A stretch of DNA of 64,000 nt from an uncultured Scytonema sp. (GTDB taxonomy: Bacteria; Cyanobacteriota; Cyanobacteriia; Cyanobacteriales; Nostocaceae): assembly GCA_937873135.1 (NCBI GenBank), contig CALMVQ010000059.1:1-64000 (forward strand), read 5' to 3'. Numbering within the stretch: position 1 is the first letter of the stretch; each line of letters opens with the position of its first letter. The notes beneath the pieces are model-generated. The model saw nothing but the letters and a program-made list of their open reading frames with translations. It had not been told where the DNA came from and searched no databases. The position numbers and the translations under genes were made by a program. Of the stretch, positions 28,236 to 36,929 are shown piece after piece.

Positions 28236-29486
28236 TCATGATTTGGATGGGCTGTTTGAATTGTTGGCTTGAGATACAATCGGAGATCCATCTCTGAGCT
28301 TAATGGTTCCTGATGTAATCACTTGATCACCGGAATTCAGTCCTTTTTCAATTTGGTACTGTTGCCCTTGAATATCCCCCACTGTCACTGGCACTTGGCG
28401 AGCAACCAACTGATTTTTGCCGTTGACTTGATTTTCTTTAGCAACAAACACAAAGCTTTGCCCACCAATTGTTGTGACTGCATTAACTGGAACGAGAACG
28501 CCTGGTTTTGTGTTCCAAACAACTCTTGCTTTCACATATTGACCATCGCGAAGGTTACTGCCTCTGTTGAGAAAGCGTGCCCTAGTGACAATGGATTGAG
28601 CATTTGAATCTGCTTGGGAAGAGACAAAGTAGATATTCCCAGAACCCACCGCAGCACTGGTATTTGGATCGAGTAGTTGCACACGCAACCCTGTTTTTAG
28701 TTCACCTGCGCGGCTAATTGGGATCGGAATCTGAAGATCGAAGGCATTGTTTTGGTTAATCGTCGTTAGGGTATCTCCGGTATTGACGTAGTCTCCTACT
28801 TTCAGGTTGATGTTACCCACAGAGCCAGAAATAGGTGCCACCACACGCTTCTGATTGACTGTCACCTCATAAGAGGCTGCATCTGCCTGAGCCTTACGGA
28901 CATTGGCTTCTGCTTGAACGAGATTAGCTTGGTTAGCTGCGACTTGATTTTGAGCCGTGCGAACTGCGTCCCGTTGTACTTTCAAATTGGTTGCATAAGT
29001 GTCTCCCGTTGCACGATCTATCGCTCCTTGCTGCACTAGGTATTGGTATCGGGTGTTGTTCGCTTGTGCAAGCTGATATTGCGCCTGAGCTTGAGACAAC
29101 TGCGATCCTGTTGCCTGAAGATTTTTAGTGGCAGTGTTACGAGCGGCGATCGCAGCTGCAGTAGCAGCTTGGGCACTATTGTATTGCGGAACTGTTTGGT
29201 CGGCAGTGAGGATAATAATCGGAGATCCCTGCTTCACCTGTGCTCCTGGAGGAACCAGAATCTGCTGAATTCTGCCTTGAATTTCCGGCTTTAGATTCAC
29301 AGTTTTCTCGGCTTCCAACGTTCCAACATACTCGCTGCTGTCTTGAAGCGTGCCCGTTTGCAAACTCTGTAACTGCACTGTAGTTGGTGGAGGACTGCTA
29401 GCTTTAGCAGAATCGTTAGCTTTATTACAGGAAGACGTTAAGATCGATAGTAAAAGGACTGTACCTAGTAAAGGATATTTTCTCAA
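28236..29486 (-). CDS. RND efflux periplasmic adaptor (membrane fusion protein)
   Basis: 416 aa from the chosen start. Lipoprotein-type signal ending LTSSC, then the lipoyl half-motifs (SSEYVGTLEAEKTVNLKP, VVAPISGSVGNI) around a long coiled-coil hairpin (about 100-210, rich in Ala/Gln), then barrel and membrane-proximal domains. AGGAGG at 29493-29498 lies 6 bp before a TTG at 29486, which I take as the start; the TTG at 29510 would put the ribosome site inside the gene. It links the RND pump to an outer-membrane channel. The palindromic TetR-type sites at 29698-29746 lie upstream. Confidence 0.92.
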   Translation of the reverse strand: MRKYPLLGTVLLLSILTSSCNKANDSAKASSPPPTTVQLQSLQTGTLQDSSEYVGTLEAEKTVNLKPEIQGRIQQILVPPGAQVKQGSPIIILTADQTVPQYNSAQAATAAAIAARNTATKNLQATGSQLSQAQAQYQLAQANNTRYQYLVQQGAIDRATGDTYATNLKVQRDAVRTAQNQVAANQANLVQAEANVRKAQADAASYEVTVNQKRVVAPISGSVGNINLKVGDYVNTGDTLTTINQNNAFDLQIPIPISRAGELKTGLRVQLLDPNTSAAVGSGNIYFVSSQADSNAQSIVTRARFLNRGSNLRDGQYVKARVVWNTKPGVLVPVNAVTTIGGQSFVFVAKENQVNGKNQLVARQVPVTVGDIQGQQYQIEKGLNSGDQVITSGTIKLRDGSPIVSQANNSNSPSKS

Positions 29487-29697
29487 TTCAAACCTCCTTA
29501 GTGTTAGCAATGGTAGTAGGAGTAAGTATTTACTTTTATTAATCTCTTTATACTTTTATACTTATTTAGATAAATGTCTTTTCTACTCCATTAGAAGTAA
29601 ACTACTGCTATTCAGAAGGGATATCTCTCAGCATCAGTATATTCTGCCACTCGCTTTTCAGTCGAGACTACTGATATCGAAGAATAACAAAATACTC

Positions 29698-29746
29698 AAC
29701 CATCAAAGTGGTCAAGTTTTTTATTAATATACCGTCTAGACAGTAT
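29698..29746. promoter_or_regulatory. Putative TetR operators upstream of the efflux genes
   Basis: Two sites. 29729-29746 is a near-perfect palindrome, ATACCGTCTAGACAGTAT. 29698-29724 (AACCATCAAAGTGGTCAAG then a T-run) resembles the tetR upstream palindrome at 30542 in spacing and in the AACC/TGGT half-sites. Position between tetR and the adaptor gene fits repression of the pump by the neighbouring regulator. Confidence 0.6.
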
Positions 29747-29912
29747 AGTAACAAATAACAGCAAATCCTGCCACAAGGTGATGGACTTGTCGCGCTCCCT
29801 TGGAATTACAAATGAAAAAGGAAAAAAGCTTGATTTGTAGGCTTTATGACAGATCTAAATGATAGTTTTATTTCCTCACCTCATGTAAAGAGCGCTCAGG
29901 AAAATCAAAGCT

Positions 29913-30479
29913 TTACTCTGGCTTTGCTAGTTTCAAAAGCTCCTCTATCATCTTGGTGCGCAGTGATTCGTTAGGTGGGTTAAATCTAAATAGATTAGCA
30001 AAGTACAGACCATCCAGCGCCAGGCGGATGAGTGTTGCCCGTTCAGGCGAAAGTCCACTTGCTTCCATCTGTTGCTGCCAATCCTCAGTCACTTGCTGTA
30101 GAGGCGCTAACAGCTTAGGATTAAAGAGAATTGCTGCCAGCAGACTATAGTGAAGTGCAAACATTTCCTGATTTAAGTCAGTAAACGAACGAATATAGGC
30201 TCTTGCCCATCGACCTAGTGTCTCCGGTGCGTCATCTTGGTCAAACGCCTGCTGAATTCGTGATAACCGTAGCTCAACCAACTGATTCATCATCTCGGCA
30301 ATGAGTGCCTCTTTATTAGGAAAGTGGTAAAGTAAGCCGCCTTTGCTCACTCCTGCTTCACGAGCCACCGCTTCAAGCGTCATTGCCTCTGCCCCATGAG
30401 CGATGATGACTTGGCAGGCTGCTTGCAAAATTATTTCCCGAGTGGCACATTGAGTTTTTGACTTTTTCGTCATAGCCAT
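29913..30479 (-). CDS. TetR/AcrR family repressor of the RND efflux genes
   Basis: 188 aa from ATG 30479 (MAMTKKSK); another ATG lies 6 bp further in. N-terminal helix-turn-helix is canonical: REIILQAACQVIIAHGAEAMTLEAVAREAGVSKGGLLYHFPNKEAL. The C-terminal ligand-binding domain (LNQEMFALHYSLLAAILFNP, LALDGLYFANLF) is of the kind found in cyanobacterial TetR regulators of efflux pumps. It is transcribed in the same direction as the adaptor and RND genes, 426 bp upstream of them. Palindromes in front of both tetR and the adaptor gene suggest it represses both. Confidence 0.9.
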   Translation of the reverse strand: MAMTKKSKTQCATREIILQAACQVIIAHGAEAMTLEAVAREAGVSKGGLLYHFPNKEALIAEMMNQLVELRLSRIQQAFDQDDAPETLGRWARAYIRSFTDLNQEMFALHYSLLAAILFNPKLLAPLQQVTEDWQQQMEASGLSPERATLIRLALDGLYFANLFRFNPPNESLRTKMIEELLKLAKPE

Positions 30480-30541
30480 ACGTTCAGCAATTCTCAACTG
30501 CAAGGTAATGAACACTTGTACTATCTTATCTGAAATTTATC

Positions 30542-30571
30542 AAAACTTAACCGTCTGGATGGTTAAGTTTT
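30542..30571. promoter_or_regulatory. 30-bp palindromic operator upstream of tetR
   Basis: Near-perfect palindrome with arms AAAACTTAACCGTCTGG and its complement ending GGTTAAGTTTT, centred near 30556, 63 bp before the tetR start. It shares AACCGTCT with the site at 29729-29746. Probable autoregulatory site. Confidence 0.65.
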
Positions 30572-30583
30572 TTAGATGAATTC

Positions 30584-30675
30584 AGGACTTACGCAAAAAT
30601 TGCCAAAAAGCTTAATTTATTGAACCGCCAAGACGCTCTTGTACGCCAAGAATTAATAGAGTTTGCGTAAGTCCT
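30584..30675. mobile_element. GGACTTACGCA-ended MITE-like element, copy 1 (92 bp)
   Basis: Terminal inverted repeats AGGACTTACGCA (30584-30595) and TGCGTAAGTCCT (30664-30675). The same ends bound a 202-bp element at 40771-40972. No coding content. Confidence 0.75.
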
Positions 30676-30747
30676 AGAATTAAACGAGAAGTCATACCAA
30701 GCGCGAGCAGTTCTTAGTTCGTGCAGGGATAAAATTATAGAAAATAT

Positions 30748-31292
30748 CAAGATCCCTCAACTGATATCGGTGTGCTTGCTGGAGGACACAAGATTTGGCT
30801 ATATGTTGACGGAGCGATGAGTGGTACAGCAGCTATCTGCTCTGAAATTCGCTGGCTGCATTAAGGATTAGAGTTAGCAGATAGCTATTGCTTTAATCCT
30901 CCTCATAAATGGATGATGACTAACTTCGAGCGCACCTGTTTTTACGTCCGAGATAGAGCAAAGCTAATTCAGGCGCTATCAATTATGCTCGAATTGCTCA
31001 AAAATCAAGCTCTGATATCAGGTAAAGTAATTGACTATTAGGACTAGTGCAACAAGGCAAAAGTAAAAAGTCAAAAGGCACTCATAATGAAATCCTTATA
31101 TATCAAGCTTTTGGTTTGAGATTTACTGGTAAGTTATTTCAGCCAGCCTGCACTAGCAGATTTCCTGATTGACGCAGATTTAGATGCCTCAAACTCTGGT
31201 ATGTGATTCGACACTATGGTATAGAAGGCTTACAGTACTATATCCGCAAGCATGTTGCCATAGTACAAGAATTTACTCATAGCTATAGGTAA
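30748..31292 (+). pseudogene. Broken group II PLP-dependent decarboxylase
   Basis: Fragments of an aromatic-amino-acid/glutamate-type decarboxylase. The first block reads IWLYVDGAMSGTAAICSEIRWLH, then an in-frame TAA at 30862, then GLELADSYCFNPPHKWMMTN with the PLP-binding HK motif, and continues to LKNQALISGKVIDY. A 113-bp mobile element (31044-31156) then interrupts it. The second block resumes [21 protein letters not shown] and ends ...[12 protein letters not shown] before a stop at 31290. The N-terminal third and the extreme C-terminus are missing. Not functional. Confidence 0.8.
31044..31156 (+). mobile_element. CTAG-ended MITE-like element, copy 3, inside the decarboxylase remnant
   Basis: Opens CTAGTGCAACAAGGCAAAAG and closes TTATTTCAGCCAGCCTGCACTAG. 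Same layout and length as the two copies at 24060-24279. The protein homology on its two sides belongs to one decarboxylase, which defines the insertion directly. Confidence 0.75.
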
Positions 31293-31455
31293 GCCCTGAC
31301 GCTCGTACCGATGCTACGAACGTAGGAGCGCGCAGCGTCTAGAAAGAGTGAGTAGATCGCAGTCGCCTAGTAGCGGCAACCCCGACAACATGCGCGCTGC
31401 CTCACCCCTGCGCGTCTACATGAAATTAGATATTCTTTGAACAGTTTGGGAGTAG

Positions 31456-32280
31456 TTAGAATCTAAACACAGTTCTAACTACACCAATAACAAAGTCGTT
31501 ATTGTTTTTATTGAAATCTGGAGCAGTGACCCAAATAACACCAGGAGTAATCTGAATATTGTCCGTTAACTGATACCTGTAGAAAGCTTCAAAATGCAGT
31601 GAGGTGTCTCTATCTGCCCTACCACCATTCAAAGTACGAGCAATATCCGTTACCTTGGGTTCCATTCCAACCAAGAGGCCTCCCAAACTTCCTTTTTTAC
31701 CTAAATTGGGAAAGGCAAGTGTAACTGCCCAGTTCCAAACATTAGCATCTCCTTTGCCGATGTAACGCTGGTCAGCATATCCAACCCAGCCACCAATGGC
31801 AAATTTGGGGTTGAGATTAAAAGTTCCCGATAAACCATAGGCATTGGTAATAGATGGGCTGTTAAAGTTGGTATTAGACAGATTACTGCCAGTACTCGTG
31901 CCAAAGGGTACGAAGTCAGGATTAAGCGCAGCGCTTAATCCCTGCTCACCAGAGTAGTAAGAAGGACTATAGCTATTGATATACGTTAGTCCTATTTTGG
32001 AGTAATTATTAGGACTAATAATTACTTGAGCCATAGCTCCATAAACTCCGTTAAATAAAGCATTTTTTGGCGTAGGTTTTGCAGGATTGTTGCCAGGACT
32101 CAAATAGCCCAAATTCAATTCCAATTTGTCATTAAAAAGGTGTTTCAATCCAAAACCTGTACCACCACTGTAGTTGTAGATTGGGTTGCGTAAAGCGAAT
32201 AGCGATACCGCTCCCCCATCAAAGTAAGGGTTTAATTGAGTCGAAGCTTCTAGAGTAAATAGGTTGGTACAAAAAAACAT
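31456..32280 (-). pseudogene. 5'-truncated iron-uptake/OprB-type porin
   Basis: 274 aa corresponding to the C-terminal beta-barrel of the cyanobacterial SLH-OprB porin family: YNYSGGTGFGLKH, LELNLGYLS, GLTYINSY, FAIGGWVGYADQR, LHFEAFYRYQLTDNIQITPGVIW and the terminal outer-membrane Phe (RTVFRF). Full members have about 500-600 aa with signal peptide, SLH domain and coiled coil; all of these are missing and no signal peptide precedes the barrel. The barrel portion itself is undamaged, so truncation may be recent. Without a signal it cannot reach the outer membrane. Confidence 0.75.
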
Positions 32281-32653
32281 AAATATGTAAACAAATGTTT
32301 ATCTGCTCAGAAATCAACGTAAAGTTGTGTTTATTCACGCCTACTCATTTATTATTGTTTTGAAAAAGTGCATTCATTGCCTTGTTGGAAATAACAACCT
32401 CGTATTCTTACTATTTACAAGGTCTTTTGACTAAGTGGCTCATCTGAAATAAATGATTTTTTCTTTTACTATTCTTATGAAAAGTAAATAGCTGTTACTA
32501 AAAAATGAAGATATTCTAAATGAGCCACAAAAACTGAAGCTAGCACAAGTCTAACTCTTCTTATACTTTAGGATAAAAGTATGAATTAAAAGAAGAGTTA
32601 CTAGTAATTATTAACACGCTCACAGTAAAAACAAGTACTTCGTTACCTGAAAA
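32281..32653. other. Intergenic, small inverted repeat only
   Basis: No gene seen. GTGGCTCA (32435-32442) and TGAGCCAC (32521-32528) bound an AT-rich 94-bp piece that could be a degraded miniature element. Confidence 0.4.
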
Positions 32654-33595
32654 TTACGTGTAGTCATTTCTGATTGCCGCACTACTACCCCGCTTAACTA
32701 AAAAAGGAGATAAAACGCAGTTTTCCACACTTTTTCCTTGTAATAAATCGAGTAACATTTGCATAGCATAGCTACCAAGTTCTAACATTGGCTGGCAGAT
32801 TGTTGAAAGTGGCGGCGTAACGTAACGACCTATAGCAATACCATCAAATCCGACTAGACTTAAATCTTGAGGTACCGAAATACCTAGTTCCTGGCAAGTC
32901 AGAAGAGCGCCAACCGCTACCATATCGTTGTAACAAAAGATGGCAGTTACCCCGGTAGCAACTAGTTTAGATAGCATTTTTTGTCCGGTAGCAACATCGT
33001 TTTTTCTTACATGATCTTCATCACTAATTGCAATCCAATCCGTGATGTGTAGTAAACCTGCTTCCACCAGAGACATTCGATATCCTTCTAAGCGCTGCTG
33101 GTTCGACTTGCTGCGATCGCCCACACCAAGATAACCAATCTTAGTGTGTCCAAGACTTACTAAATGCTCTACGGCTAACCGCGCACCTAAACAATCATCT
33201 ATGGCAATGTGGTGAAACATTTCGCATTGATCTTCACACTGGCTATTAATAATCACTGTTGGCACAGCAATTTGCGTTAGTTGCTTCGTATGCTGTTTAC
33301 TAATTCGCGAATCTGCTATCAAAATACCATCCACTCTGCGGCGATGAAAATTATCAATAGCTGCTATTTCCTGCTCCAAATCTCGGTGTGAAGCACTCAA
33401 CACAACACTTAAGCCTGCCTCCTTGGCAACTTGTTCGATTCCCTCTACCACCTCAGCAAAAAATGGATCTGCTATTGAAGTTACTACTACCCCAATGGTA
33501 TTAGTGCTTTGATTTTGCAAGCTTTGAGCAATTGCATTAGGTACATAGCTCATCTCCTGCGCTAGTTGCTTGATTTCCTCTCTCACCTTTGGGCT
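32654..33595 (-). pseudogene. LacI-family regulator truncated in its DNA-binding domain
   Basis: Effector-binding part is complete: NTIGVVVTSIADPFFAEVVEGIE, RRVDGILIADS, IDDCLGARLAVEHLVSLGH, GVTAIFCYNDMVAVGAL, DLSLVGFDGIAIGRYVTPPLSTI. Only the last part of the HTH/hinge remains (SPKVREEIKQLAQEMSYVPNAIAQSL); the recognition helix is gone. The residues upstream in the open frame (to 33661) are antisense of the sugar-binding-protein fragment on the other strand. The break is near 33595/33596. It probably once controlled the adjacent sugar transporter as a divergent regulator. It may still be translated but cannot bind DNA normally. Confidence 0.8.
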
Positions 33596-34365
33596 AAATC
33601 GAAAATTTCGTTGCTGCCAATACTGACATAATAATTCTGAGCGCTGTTGACAAAAAAGCAATTAAGGCAGCAATAGACAAAGCACGGCTTGCAGGTAAGA
33701 TAGTTATTGCGATAGATGCAGCTGTTGATGCAGATGTAGATGCCACGATTAGCTCTAATAATCTGCAAGCCGGAGAAGTGGCTTGCCAATATATTGCTGA
33801 GCGCCTCAAAGGTAAAGGCAATGTAGTCATCCTCAACAGTATTCCAATGGACTCGATAATGCAACGAGTTGATGGTTGCGAGAAGGCGTTATCCAAATAT
33901 CCCGAGATCAAAATACTTTCTAAAAACCAGAATGCAGAAGGAAGTCGGGATGGAAGCTTGAGGGTAATGAGCGATCTGCTAACAATCTTTCCCAAGATTG
34001 ATGCCGTTTTTGCCACCAACGATCAAAGTGGTGTAGGAGCCGATCTGGCAGCACAGCAGGCAGGACGCAAGGACTTTTTTATTGTTGGGGTTGACGGTGG
34101 ACCTGACGCAGTCAAAGCGATGGCATCCATTGATAGTCTATTTGCAGCAACTGCTGCTCAAAATCCAGCAGGAATGGCTGAAAAAGCGGTTCAGGTTGGT
34201 AACGAGATTTGGCATGGCAAAAAACCTAAGTTACCCACCGTTCTGATTCCAGTCAAGTTGGTGAGCCGAGATAACCTTCTTCAGTTACAAAGGCTGGTAA
34301 GGAACAAAAATTATTTGACCTTAAAGAAGATCGATGAATGTGAAAAGAATTGCGATCGCAACTAG
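33596..34365 (+). pseudogene. 5'-truncated duplicate of the sugar-binding protein gene
   Basis: Closely matches the intact gene at 34334-35335 from its IENFVAANT segment onwards (for example LQAGEVACQYIAERLKGKGN, QNAEGSRDGSLRVMS, DFFIVGVDGGPDA). The signal peptide and first lobe, roughly 90-100 residues, are missing. Near the end a +1 shift changes YKGW-stop into a longer tail that runs 32 bp into the next gene. It begins exactly where the LacI remnant ends, so one deletion removed the divergent promoters and both 5' ends. Confidence 0.8.
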
Positions 34366-35335
34366 TCTATTAGGTATTGTCAGTGGTACTCTTCTAAGCT
34401 GCACAAATGCCTCTCCAAACGGCAACACTGGTACCAAGACAGGTAAACAGAGCAAAGATGGTAATCAAAATGTAAAATTACAATCGGTTGGTATCACCCT
34501 CGGCGACTTAGGAAACCCCTTTTTCGTCGTTATGGCGCAAGGAGCTGAGAAAGAAGCGAAGAAAGTCGGAGGTGATCATGTCAAAGTGACTGTGGTTTCC
34601 AGTGGCTATGACCTAAACCAACAATTCAACCAAATCGAAAATTTCGTCGCTGCGAATACTAACGTAATTATCCTCAATGCTGCTGACAGTAAAGGAATTG
34701 CTCCAGCAGTTGATAAAGCAAGGCAGGCAGGTCGAATCGTTATTGCGGTAGATACAGCCGTTGATGCAAATGTGGATGCTACAGTTACCACCAATAATCT
34801 GCAAGCCGGAGAGGTTGGTTGCCAATATATTGCCGATCGCCTCAAGGGCAAAGGCAATGTGGTAATCGTCAACGGGCCGCCGGTGGACTCGGTCATCCAG
34901 CGAGTTAATGGTTGCCAAAAGGTATTGTCCAAATATCCCAATCTCAAAATACTTTCTCAAAACCAGAACGCAGAAGGGAGCCGAGATGGAGGGCTGAGGG
35001 TCATGAGCAATCTGCTGATTACCTTTCCCAAAATTGATGCTGTCTTTGCCATTAACGATCCAAGTGGTGTTGGAGTAGATTTGGCAGCTAGCCAAGCAAA
35101 ACGCAAAGACTTTTTCATTGTTGGGGTTGATGGTGCGCCAGAAGCAATCCAGGCGATCGGATCTAAAGACAGTCTATATGCGGCAACTGCGACTCAAAAT
35201 CCAACACAGATGAGTAAAACAGCAGTTCAGGTTGGTAACGACATCCTGCATGGCAAAAAACCACCGTTAGCTAACATTCTCATTCCAGTCAAGTTGGTGA
35301 CGCGTGACAACGTCAGCACCTCCAAAGGTTGGTAA
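34334..35335 (+). CDS. Sugar ABC transporter substrate-binding lipoprotein (ribose-type)
   Basis: 333 aa. Signal ending LLSC gives a lipobox Cys at about 23, so it is a periplasm-facing lipoprotein. Periplasmic-binding-protein type I fold: VGITLGDLGNPFFVVMAQGAEKEAKK, QIENFVAANTNVIILNAAD, NNLQAGEVGCQYIADRLKGKGN, KIDAVFAINDPSGVGVDLAA, DFFIVGVDGAPEAIQAI. It delivers a sugar to the ATPase and permease encoded next; the sugar cannot be told from sequence. It overlaps the tail of the truncated duplicate, which may now supply its only upstream transcription. Confidence 0.92.
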   Translation: MNVKRIAIATSLLGIVSGTLLSCTNASPNGNTGTKTGKQSKDGNQNVKLQSVGITLGDLGNPFFVVMAQGAEKEAKKVGGDHVKVTVVSSGYDLNQQFNQIENFVAANTNVIILNAADSKGIAPAVDKARQAGRIVIAVDTAVDANVDATVTTNNLQAGEVGCQYIADRLKGKGNVVIVNGPPVDSVIQRVNGCQKVLSKYPNLKILSQNQNAEGSRDGGLRVMSNLLITFPKIDAVFAINDPSGVGVDLAASQAKRKDFFIVGVDGAPEAIQAIGSKDSLYAATATQNPTQMSKTAVQVGNDILHGKKPPLANILIPVKLVTRDNVSTSKGW

Positions 35336-35375
35336 ATCATTAAAAATTTTAAATTGTTTTTACATTTTTTAGCTC

Positions 35376-36929
35376 ATGACAACAAGTATTGAAACCTCAT
35401 TTTCTGAAGCACCAACCGTCACCCCTGTATTAGAAATGCGAGGGATTGCAAAACGATTTAATGGTGTACCTGCTCTTCAAAATGTCAATCTCACGATTTA
35501 TCCCGGAGAGGTTCACGCCTTGATGGGTGAGAACGGAGCAGGCAAAAGCACATTGATGAAGATCCTTGCTGGGGCTTACATTGCTGATGAAGGCGAGATC
35601 CACATCAATGGTAGCCCTGTGAAAATTACCGACCCCGCTACAGCACGCAAGGCAGGTATTAATCTCATTTATCAAGAACTGAATGTCGCACCCAATTTAA
35701 CCGTAACCGAAAATATGTTTATGGGTAGCGAGTTGCGACAAGGTCAGTTTTTAGACCGCAAAAGGATGCAACTTGAAGCACAGCAAGTGCTGAAAAGCTT
35801 GGGAGCAAATTTTACAGAGCAGACAGTGGTTGGTAAGTTGTCGATCGCCGAACAGCAGCAAGTTGAAATTGCTCGGGCATTGAAGGACAAAAGCCGCGTT
35901 TTGGTTATGGATGAACCAACAGCAGCACTCTCAGACCGCGAGACTGAGCGTTTGTTTGAGGTGATTCGCAAACTACGCAGTGACGGCATAGCTATTATCT
36001 ACATTAGTCACCGCATGGAAGAAATATATGCCTTAGCTGACCGGATTAGCGTGCTACGTGATGGTCAATACATTGGCAGTCTCACACGGGATGAAATTTC
36101 TCCACAGAGATTGGTGCAGATGATGGTCGGACGTTCCATGGAGGACTTTTACGAACATCAACGGCAAAAGAATCCAGGTCCAGTTGTACTGTCTGTAAGA
36201 AATATCAGCGACGGACGCAAGATTAAGCCAGCGAGTTTTGAAGTTCATGCGGGAGAGATCCTCGCTCTGTCGGGGCTGGTTGGTGCAGGACGCACGGAGA
36301 TCTGCCGACTGATTTTTGGTGCTGATCGCAAAGCAAGTGGGGAAGTATTTCTGAATGGCAAAAAGCTGAATATTAATACGCCCAGTGATGCCATTGATGC
36401 CGGAATTGGCTACGTCCCGGAAGACCGTAAAGATCAGGGTTTATTTCTGGAGATGAGTTCCCGTAAGAATATTGCCATCAACACACTCAAGCAGGATGCA
36501 AAAGCTGGCGTCGTTAACTGGGGTTCAGTCAATCGCTTGGCAACCCAAGCGGTGGAAAACTTCCATATCCGGCTTGCCAATTTGGAAATTAGAGCGGTGG
36601 ATCTTTCTGGTGGAAATCAGCAGAAGCTACTGCTAGCACGTTGGCTAGCTATTAAGCCAAGAATACTGATGTTAGATGAGCCGACACGCGGTGTTGATAT
36701 CGGTGCCAAAAGCGAAATTTACCGAATTATGAGCGAGTTGGCAGCACAAGGTGTGGCAATTATTATGGTTTCCAGCGAACTACCGGAGGTTGTAGGGATG
36801 AGCGATCGCGTCCTGGTGATGCGAGAAGGACATCTGGTGGGGGAACTTGATGACAGTGTTGGCAAAGAAATTACTCAAGAAAAGATTATGCACTATGCAA
36901 CTGGAGCTACGGAGGTATCAGGATCATGA
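35376..36929 (+). CDS. Sugar ABC transporter ATP-binding protein (RbsA/MglA type)
   Basis: 517 aa with two ABC domains in tandem. First: GENGAGKST Walker A (about 52), [15 protein letters not shown] signature, [11 protein letters not shown] Walker [10 protein letters not shown]. Second: degenerate P-loop GLVGAGRTE, intact signature [26 protein letters not shown] and MVSSELPEV. This division into one canonical and one degenerate site is normal for the monosaccharide CUT2 class. It starts 40 bp after the binding-protein gene and its stop overlaps the permease start by 4 bp (ATGA), implying translational coupling. Confidence 0.95.
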   Translation: MTTSIETSFSEAPTVTPVLEMRGIAKRFNGVPALQNVNLTIYPGEVHALMGENGAGKSTLMKILAGAYIADEGEIHINGSPVKITDPATARKAGINLIYQELNVAPNLTVTENMFMGSELRQGQFLDRKRMQLEAQQVLKSLGANFTEQTVVGKLSIAEQQQVEIARALKDKSRVLVMDEPTAALSDRETERLFEVIRKLRSDGIAIIYISHRMEEIYALADRISVLRDGQYIGSLTRDEISPQRLVQMMVGRSMEDFYEHQRQKNPGPVVLSVRNISDGRKIKPASFEVHAGEILALSGLVGAGRTEICRLIFGADRKASGEVFLNGKKLNINTPSDAIDAGIGYVPEDRKDQGLFLEMSSRKNIAINTLKQDAKAGVVNWGSVNRLATQAVENFHIRLANLEIRAVDLSGGNQQKLLLARWLAIKPRILMLDEPTRGVDIGAKSEIYRIMSELAAQGVAIIMVSSELPEVVGMSDRVLVMREGHLVGELDDSVGKEITQEKIMHYATGATEVSGS

